A DNA stretch of 64,000 nt from Manis javanica (taxonomy: Eukaryota > Chordata > Mammalia > Pholidota > Manidae), in the NCBI RefSeq assembly GCF_040802235.1, contig NC_133174.1:138685213-138749212 (forward strand). The letters are read 5' to 3'. The position numbers and the translations under genes are program-made. Positions 57,209 to 64,000 of the stretch are shown piece by piece. Every line of letters starts with the position of its first letter. The first letter of the stretch is position 1. The notes under the pieces are model-generated. The model saw only the letters and a program-made list of their open reading frames with translations. It was not told where the DNA came from and did not search any database.

Positions 57209-58270
57209 GTGAGGAGCCAGGAGGATTTAAGGGTGTCCTGAAGCTGACCTGGGTTCAGGAACCAGCTGCGTCTCAGGAGGTAACAACAGAAACACTATTT
57301 CCTCAAAATCACAGACGTTCACAAAGCAAGCAAGATACAAAACAGCATATTATACAGTAAGAGGCTATTCATATAAAATTTTTAACTGGGTAAAGTAATT
57401 ATATATGTTATTTAAAGATATATTAATAAGCAACAGATCTATAACAATTGGAACATGATAAGAAATACCAAATTCAGAATAGTTATCACCACAGGAGAAG
57501 AAGGAAGGGCTGGCAGGTGGCGTCACTGTATATTGATTAGTTTTCTGTTTGTTTTCATTTTTGTGCTTGATTTTTGAAGGAGAAATAAAGACCTGAAGCC
57601 TTTTGTGGCAGAATGTTGCAATAAGACTGAATGTTTTTGGGTATATAGGTTTTCCAGTGTTAACTCTCCATACATTAAAATATATCATTGCTATTTGCAC
57701 TAATGAAAAGGCAGTTAAGGAAATCCTAATTAGACTATAAATCCAAAAGGGAGCTTTCTAACACTAATCTCATGATAGTTCAGTCATTGGATTAAATGTC
57801 TTAGAAGAGGGAATGATTAATATATTATGTGAAGTTACATGATTTATGTATGTATATCTAATCATACCACATAGTGTTCTTACCCAAAAGTGAATGTGAT
57901 TCTTTGCCTGGATTCCAAGAAAGTGTTTGAGAGCTAGTTAGGGTCGCTGATCTTCCTCCCAGTCCCTGACCAGAGACAGCGTCAGCTAAGTAAGTGAGGT
58001 GCAATCACTATAACACAGAAATGAGAGGCTCACTTCTGCTGCCCCTCAGACAGGAGAGTTTAAGAGAAGAGTCAGTCTGCCTAAACTGGGGGAAGCAGCT
58101 TGGATTAGGTCCATTATTCTCCATGTACACATTTCTGAGTCCTTAGGATCTTAAAAGTAGTGTAAGAGATCTGAACTCCACAAAGGTTCTGACATGGAAG
58201 GAGAGTCTTTGGGGGAAACCGTATGCCCACGGTTCATCGTACATCTGTGCATCGCTGTCTGGATGCAATT
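57209..58270 (+). other. Intron of the PRDM9-like gene, non-L1 part
   Basis: No gene or named repeat. 57340-57600 has an A/T-rich repeat-like character ('aggctattcatataaaatttttaactgggtaa'). Confidence 0.4.
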
Positions 58271-58370
58271 ACAACCCCCACCCCAGTCAACTTCTTTATT
58301 TACTTTTATTGTGGTGTAAAAGAAAACAAGAAAAAATAATAAGTTTTTCCTCTGAGCAGTTTTTTAGTAG

Positions 58371-58386
58371 GCAACACGGTATTATT
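58371..58386. repeat. Target-site duplication, left copy
   Basis: 'gcaacacggtattatt' matches 'gcaacacggtgttatt' at 60661-60676 with one difference. Host L1 sequence is continuous across the insert when one copy is removed. Confidence 0.8.
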
Positions 58387-58869
58387 ATTTTTTTTAAATA
58401 ATAGGCTTTATTTTTTAGAGGATTTTTAAGCTTACAGAAAAATTAAACAGAAAGTGCAGAGACTTTCCTCTTTCCCTCTGCCCACAGGTTCCCCAGTTAT
58501 TAACATCTTGAATCGCTGCGGTGCGTCTGTTACAATTCATGAACTGATACTGATGGACGATTATTGACTGGAGTCCACGGTTCATAGTGGGGTTCAGTCT
58601 TTGCTTGTACAGTTCTATGGGTTTTAACAAATGTGCAATTCTATGTGTTCACCTTTTACAGTTTTACCCAAAAGAGTTTCACTGCCCTAAAAATCCTCTG
58701 TGCTCCACCTGTTTATCCTCCTTCCCCCCAACCTCTGGCAGCCACTGATCTTCTTACCATCTCTACAGTTTTGCCTTTTCCAAAATGTCATAATGTCATA
58801 TAGTTGGAATCACACAGTATGTAGTCTTTTACACTGGTTACTTTTACTTAGCAATATGCATTTAAGTTT

Positions 58870-58915
<46 letters not shown>

Positions 58916-60660
58916 ATTTAATAGCTCTCTTTTCCCACACTGAACAATATTCCATTGCATGGATATACAACTGTTTGTTCATCCAGTCACCTTTGAACAA
59001 TACTGGTTCCAATATTTGGCAATTATGAATAAAGCTGCTATAAATATTCATAATATTCATGTGCAGTTTTTTATGTGGATATAAGTTTCCAAGTTATTTG
59101 GGATAATACTAAGTATGGTGATCGCTGGATTATATGGTAAGAGTATATTTAATTTTGTAGAATCTGCCAAAGTGTATTCCTATGTGGCTGTGCCACCAGC
59201 AGTGAAGGAGACTCCCTGCTGTTCCACATTTACTGTTGTTAGTATTTTGCTGTAGTTAGTACTGTTGTTAGCCATTGTAATAGGTAGTTGATGGCATCAT
59301 TGTTATTTATCTTTTCATATGCTTATTTGCCATCTGTGAATCTTCTCTGATGAGATGACTGTTCAAATCTTTTTTTGTTATCACTTATCTACCATTACAT
59401 GAAGAACATTATGTTTACTAGGCTCCCCCTTCACCAAGTCACCCCCACATACCCCATTAGTCCCTGTCCATCAGTGTAGTAAGATGCTATAGAATCACTA
59501 CTTGTCTTCTCTGTGTTGTGCAGCCCTCCCCTATGCCCCCCCTACATTATACATGCTAATTGTAATGCCCTCTTTCATTTTCCCTGCCCTTATCCCTCCC
59601 TTCCCACCCATCCTCCCCAGTCCCTTTCCCTTTGGTAACTGTTAGTCCATTCTTGGGTTCTATGAGTCTGCTGCTGTTTTCTTCCTTTGGTTTTTCTTTG
59701 TTCTTATGCTCTACATATGAGTGAAATCATTTGATACTTGTCTTTCTCCACCTGGCTTATCTCACTGAGCATAATACCCTCTAGCTCCATCCATGTTGTT
59801 GCAAATGGTAGGATTTGTTTTCTTCTTATGGCTGAATAATATTCCATTGTGTATATGTAACACCTCTACTTTATCCATACATCTACTGATGGACACTTAG
59901 GTTGCTTCCATTTTTGGCTACTTTAAATAGTGCTGGATAAACATAGGGGTGCACCTGTCTTTTTCAAAGTGAGCTCCTGCATTCTTAGGGTAAATTCCTA
60001 GAAGTGGAATTACTGGGTCAAATGGTATTTCTATTTTGATCTTTTTGAGGAACCTCCATACTGCTTTCCACAATGGTTGAACTAATTTACATTCCCACCA
60101 GCAGTGTAGGGGGGTTCCCCATCCTCCACAACCTTGCCAACATTTGTTGTTGTTTGTCTTTTGAATGGTGGCAATCCTTACTGGTGTAAGGTGATAGCTC
60201 ATTGTGGTTTTAATTTGCATTTCTCTGATGACTAGTGATGTGGAGCATCTTTTCATGTGTCTGTTGGCCATCTGAATTTCTTCTTTGGGGAACTGTCTGT
60301 TCAGCTCCTCTGCCCATTTTTTAATTGGATTATTTGCTTTTTGTTTGTGGAGGTGTGTGAGCTCTTTATATATTTTGGATGTCAACCCTTTATCGGATCT
60401 GACATTTATGAATATATTCTCCCATACTGTAGGGTACCTTTTTGTTCTATTCATGGTATCCTTTGCTGTAGAGAAGCTTTTCAGCTTGATATAGTCCCAC
60501 TTGTTCATTTTTGCATTTGTTTCCCTTGCCCGGGGAGATATGTTCAAGAAGAGGTCACTCATGTTTATGTCCAAGAGATTTTTGCCTATGTTTTTTTCTA
60601 AGAGTTTTATGGTTTCATGACTTACATTCAGGTCTTTGATCCATTTCGAATTTACTTTTG
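58387..60660 (-). mobile_element. Compound L1 insertion: younger L1 joined to an older L1 3' end
   Basis: Between one pair of target-site duplications lie two L1 3' ends in the same antisense orientation. 59370-60660 is a 5'-truncated younger L1 (ORF2 C-terminus with [17 protein letters not shown], then 3'UTR). 58387-59368 is an older L1 3' end, with its own poly(A) signal and A-tail at the left edge. No separate duplication flanks the younger part. The simplest reading is one retrotransposition of a read-through transcript, a 3' transduction. Confidence 0.75.
58871..58910 (+). repeat. (CT)20 microsatellite
   Basis: Forty bases of pure CT inside the older L1 part of the compound insertion, followed by GTGTG. 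Confidence 0.98.
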
Positions 60661-60676
60661 GCAACACGGTGTTATT
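60661..60676. repeat. Target-site duplication, right copy
   Basis: 'gcaacacggtgttatt' directly follows the truncated 5' end of the younger L1 and pairs with 58371-58386. Confidence 0.8.
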
Positions 60677-61436
60677 CACTACATGCACATTGCTGTACAA
60701 CAGATTGCTTGGACTTTTCGTCTTCTATGACTGAAACTCTATAACCAGTGAACAACTCCCCAGGGGATCCTCCCCCAAACCCCAGGCAACCACCATTCCA
60801 TTTTGTGTTTCCATGAATTTGATTACTTTAGATATCTCATGTAAGTATTTGTCATTTCTGATTGGTTTATCTCGTTTAGCATAATGTCCTCAAGGTCCAT
60901 CCATGATGTAGCATATGAGAGGATTTCCTCCTTTTTTAAAGGCAGAATAATATTCCTGTGTGTGTCTGTGTGTATAGCACATTTTCTTCATCCATTTATC
61001 CATCATTTAGGGTGCTTTCATACCTTGGATACTGTGAATAATGCTGCAGTGGCCATGAGTGTGGAAATATTTATTCAAGATCCTGTTTTCAAATTCTATT
61101 CATATATACCCAGAAGTTGGACTGCCAAATCATAGGGAGGTTGTATTTCTAATTATTTGAGGAAACTCCATACTGTTTTACATAGTGGCTGCAACACTTT
61201 ACATTTCAACAAACAGTGTGTAAGCATTTCAGTTTCCCAACATCCTTGTCAACACATGTTATTGTATGTTATTTTCATACTGGCCATCCTAACAGGTATG
61301 AGATGACATGTTGCTGTGGTTTTTGTTTGCATTTTCATGGTGATTATTGATATTGAGCATCTTTTCATATGTTTGTGGGCCATTTACACGTATCTTCTTT
61401 GGATAAATATCTATTCAAGTCCTTTTTCCATTGTAT

Positions 61437-61801
61437 TAGTCAGCTTGGGCTGCCATAACGAAATACCACAGACTGAGTGACAATCCTCAGAAATGCGTTT
61501 TTCTCACACTTTTGAAGACTGGAAGTCCAAGATCAAGGTGCTCTCATGGTGAAATTCTCTTCCTTGCTTTTAGGCACCCTCCATCTTGCTCTGTGTTGGT
61601 ACCCTTCTTCGTGTGTACTCTTAGGGAGAAAGACCAGATCTTTCTCTTCTTCTTGATGAGACCAATCGTATCATGAGGGCCCCATCTCATGACCTCATCC
61701 ACCCCTACTTACGTCCGAAATGCTCCATCTCCAAATACCATCACATTGGGGGTTAGGGTTTCAACATAGGAGTTTTGCAGGGACACAATTCATTCCATAG
61801 C
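61437..61801 (-). mobile_element. Solo MaLR LTR (MLT1/MST-like), fossil
   Basis: The reverse-oriented MaLR sequence is recognisable at both ends and in the middle: 'tattagtcagcttgggctgccataacgaaataccacagactg', 'ggaagtccaagatcaaggtg', 'gctccatctccaaataccatcacattggggg', 'acacaattcattccatagca'. A solo LTR of the ERVL-MaLR group, inserted in and younger than the surrounding L1; early placental age. Confidence 0.75.
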
Positions 61802-62780
61802 ACCCAATTTTTAATTAAGTCACTTTATTTTTTACTGCTGAATTGTAGGAGTTCCTTATATATTCTGGATATTAAACCCTTATCAGATGTATGTTTTACA
61901 AATACTTCCTCCCATTCTACATGTTTTCTTTTCACTGTGTTGTGTCCTTTGTTTCACAGAAATCTTTAGTGAACTCATGTATATTTTATTTTGTTTCTTG
62001 TGCCTCTCATGCCATATCCCAGAAATCATTGCCCATTCCAATGTCAAAAAGTTTGCCCTTGTTTTTTTCCTAAGAGTTTTATACTTTAAGGTGTTCCATT
62101 TGGGTCTGTAATCCACTTGGAGCTGATTTATGTATATGATGTCAAAAAAAGGGCCCACTTTTATTCATTTGCGTGTAGATACTCTCAGCCCCACCGTTTG
62201 TTGAAGAGACTGTGTCCTTTCCATTTACTGTGTCTTCTTTAATTTCTTTCCGCAATGTTCTCTGATTTTCAGTGTGCAAGTGTTTCACTTCCTTGGTTAA
62301 GTTTACTCTTAATTATTTCATTCATTTTGTTGCTGTTCAAAATGGATTGTCTTCTGAGCTGCCTTTTTAGATTGTTCCTTGTTAGTGCACAGAAGTGCAA
62401 GTCATTGTTGGGTGTTAATTTTGTATCCTGAAACTTCGCTGAATTTATTAGTTCTAAGAGGATTTGGGGAAGAATCTTTACAATTTTCTCCATATGAGAT
62501 CTGCAGCCAGGCATAATTTTACTTCTTTCTTGCCAAGTCAGATTCCTTTTATTTCCTTTTCTTGTGTGATTCCCTGGCTCGGTCTGGCCTTACTATTTTG
62601 AATGGAAGTGGCAAGAGTGGACATCCTTGGCTTGTTCTTAATCTTACAAGAAATGCTCTCATTTTTTCACTGTTGAATATGAGGTGGGAGGTGGACTTTT
62701 CACATTTGACTTTTATGATAGTGAGGCAATTTCCTTCTACTCCCAGTTTGTTGGGTATTTTTGTCAAAAAAGGCCAATTT

Positions 62781-63043
62781 ATTATTTAACGATGAATGCA
62801 ATAGATAACTTATGAACATAGGAAGAAATATAAATGACATTTTCTCTAGTTTTTAAACATTTTTAAAAAATTAGTTGATGACCCCAGTAGAAAGCCCCGA
62901 TGATGCTTCAGAAACCATTTTCCGAGCGCCCTTCAATGCTCCTCGTAGTCATCACTCTAGTTCAGGCAGCCGTGGCCCTACTGCGAATGTCCAGAGTTTG
63001 GAATTACTCACCAACTGAAACATTGATTTTTCTTCACCTTTAG
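62781..63043 (+). other. Intron end before the second PRDM9-like exon
   Basis: Unique-looking DNA ending in a good acceptor, 'tttttcttcacctttag' at 63043. Confidence 0.5.
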
Positions 63044-63093
63044 GCCAACCTTCTTGGGTGGCCTTCAGAGTGGAACGGAGTCAACACCGGAAG
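63044..63093 (+). CDS. PRDM9/PRDM7-like exon following the KRAB region
   Basis: A 50-bp exon with a clean acceptor (cacctttag) and donor (CGGAAG|gtgagt). Completing the split codon from 57208, it reads G-QPSWVAFRVERSQHRK, matching the PRDM9 segment V-KPPWMALRVEQRKHQK in length and phase; the exon is also 50 bp in human PRDM9. The two exons are 5.8 kb apart because of L1 insertions. The next exons (SSXRD-like region, PR/SET domain, zinc fingers) would lie beyond the right edge. Both exons are open and compatible, but the degraded acceptor of the first leaves activity unsure. Confidence 0.78.
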
Positions 63094-63244
63094 GTGAGTA
63101 TTTCCTAAATCCTGTTGACAAGAAAATCTTTCTCACGGACCGAAACACAGGTAAGAGGGGGAGAAGGTGCTGAGTGCGCTGGAAGCTGCTGCCTGCCTCT
63201 CCTGGTCCCTTCTGCACAGTGTCTGCTATCACTTTGATAGCGAG

Positions 63245-63480
63245 TAAGAACAACAACAAAGCAGCTAATACGTGTTTCTATTTTCACAATACTTCAGACT
63301 TTATTTTAAGCATTTTACATGAGTAACCTGACTTGAACCTGGCAGGAACCCTATGAGGTAGGTACTATAACCATCACCATTTATAGATGAGGAAACTAAG
63401 GTAAAGAAATGTTTGATTACAGGCCTTGGATCACAGTTTCAGTGGTAGTGCAATCTGATCCAAAGCTCCTTCTCTAAACC
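63245..63480 (-). repeat. MIR SINE
   Basis: Reverse MIR order: 'cagactttattttaagcattttacatgag', 'aggaaccctatgaggtaggtactataacc', 'tttatagatgaggaaactaagg', 'ttggatcacagtttcagtggtagtgcaatc'. Confidence 0.85.
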
Positions 63481-64000
63481 ACTTACAAGCCCATTAAAAC
63501 TTTCCTAGTTGTCTAAAACTCACACTGTCTTTATTCGTAACTTCACTCATCTTACTGGTGATAACAGCTTAAGCTCCTGTCTGCTATGCTACAGTGGGAG
63601 ATGTGCTAAGACCCTCTGACTAAGGGAAGCTTACAAATGGTCAGTACTGACACTGAATAGTCCCATATGAAGGAGATAGGATACCCACCCTCACAGCCCC
63701 CAACTCTAATCCAAAGAGGCATCTCCCAGCCCAGAGGAAATCCAGGTTTGATGGTTGAGGAACAACAAATAAGAAAATAGGACTTCAGATAGGCTACACA
63801 CTATTCAGCCAAACACATCCATCTGGCACTGCTTTCAAATGCTCATCCTTGTAGGAGGAAGTGAGTCTTTCCTCCGAGCCTTACTCAGGCCATCACATTT
63901 ATTTCTAATCATCTGTGTAGCCTGCCTCTGAAATGGGAGCTCTTTGAGAACCTTGTTCATACCTGACTCTTCTCAGAAGTCCCAGGACCAGCTCAAGGAC
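63481..64000. other. Intergenic or intronic DNA to the window edge
   Basis: No exon matching the next PRDM9 segment was recognised, and no named repeat. Confidence 0.4.

Larger units (their letters stand above)
58271..62780 (-). mobile_element. Antisense L1 (older family), interrupted twice
   Basis: L1 antisense text runs from 58271 to 58387, resumes exactly at 60661 ('ttattcactacatgcacattgctgtacaacag', 'ctccccaggggatcc...'), and after the LTR at 61437-61801 continues to about 62780 with ORF2-derived phrases ('tccttatatattctggatattaaacccttatcagatg'). It fills most of the intron between the two PRDM9-like exons. Confidence 0.8.

Noticed and set aside
57101-63093. SSX family as an alternative identity for the two exons
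   Set aside because: SSX shares the exon layout, but the [16 protein letters not shown] block and the PPWMALRVE-like exon match PRDM9/PRDM7, not SSX.

Overview
The window is nuclear DNA from a placental mammal, almost certainly from the X chromosome, because it carries a tandem cluster of MAGE-A cancer/testis genes. The repeats are MIR, L2, MaLR LTRs, old L1M pieces and a younger L1 family. I see no Alu, B1/B2, Bov-tA or carnivore tRNA-SINE. That argues for a laurasiatherian outside ruminants and carnivores (pangolin-like is my low-confidence guess); the species cannot be fixed from the sequence alone.

Layout. 1-28.4 kb is intergenic and repeat-rich: MIR and L1M relics, an L1 broken by a MaLR LTR (4.0-6.7 kb), an ERV-like LTR plus gag-like stretch (about 14.4-16.2 kb), a long L2 domain (17.7-24.0 kb) split by an antisense, internally deleted L1 with target-site duplications, and an L1 ORF2 fragment (26.2-28.4 kb). 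28.9-29.7 kb holds a candidate small two-exon gene on the minus strand that weakly resembles CSAG, the family that neighbours MAGE-A in human. 30.5-45.9 kb is the MAGE-A cluster on the plus strand: a frameshifted older copy (31.1-33.8 kb) and two intact MAGEA10-like genes (coding exons 36275-37258 and 43556-44536) inside two direct duplicated units of about 4.5 kb. Each copy has a C-rich tract, a GC-rich promoter, two 5' non-coding exons and a single coding exon. 46-55 kb is stacked L1 of several ages in both orientations. 57.1-63.1 kb contains two phase-compatible exons matching the segment after the KRAB box of PRDM9/PRDM7, separated by an intron full of L1, so part of a PRDM9-like gene or pseudogene runs off the right edge.

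The two intact MAGE genes should encode E3-ligase adaptor proteins of about 326-327 residues. Their promoters keep the MAGE-A Ets site (CCGGAT), here fused to a perfect CRE palindrome (TGACGTCA); the broken copy has lost both through CpG-type changes. Both intact genes share a stop codon about 35 codons earlier than the MAGEA10-type end, and the lost tail is still readable downstream. The two MAGE homology domains differ far more than the N-terminal halves and promoters do, mostly at amino-acid-changing sites.
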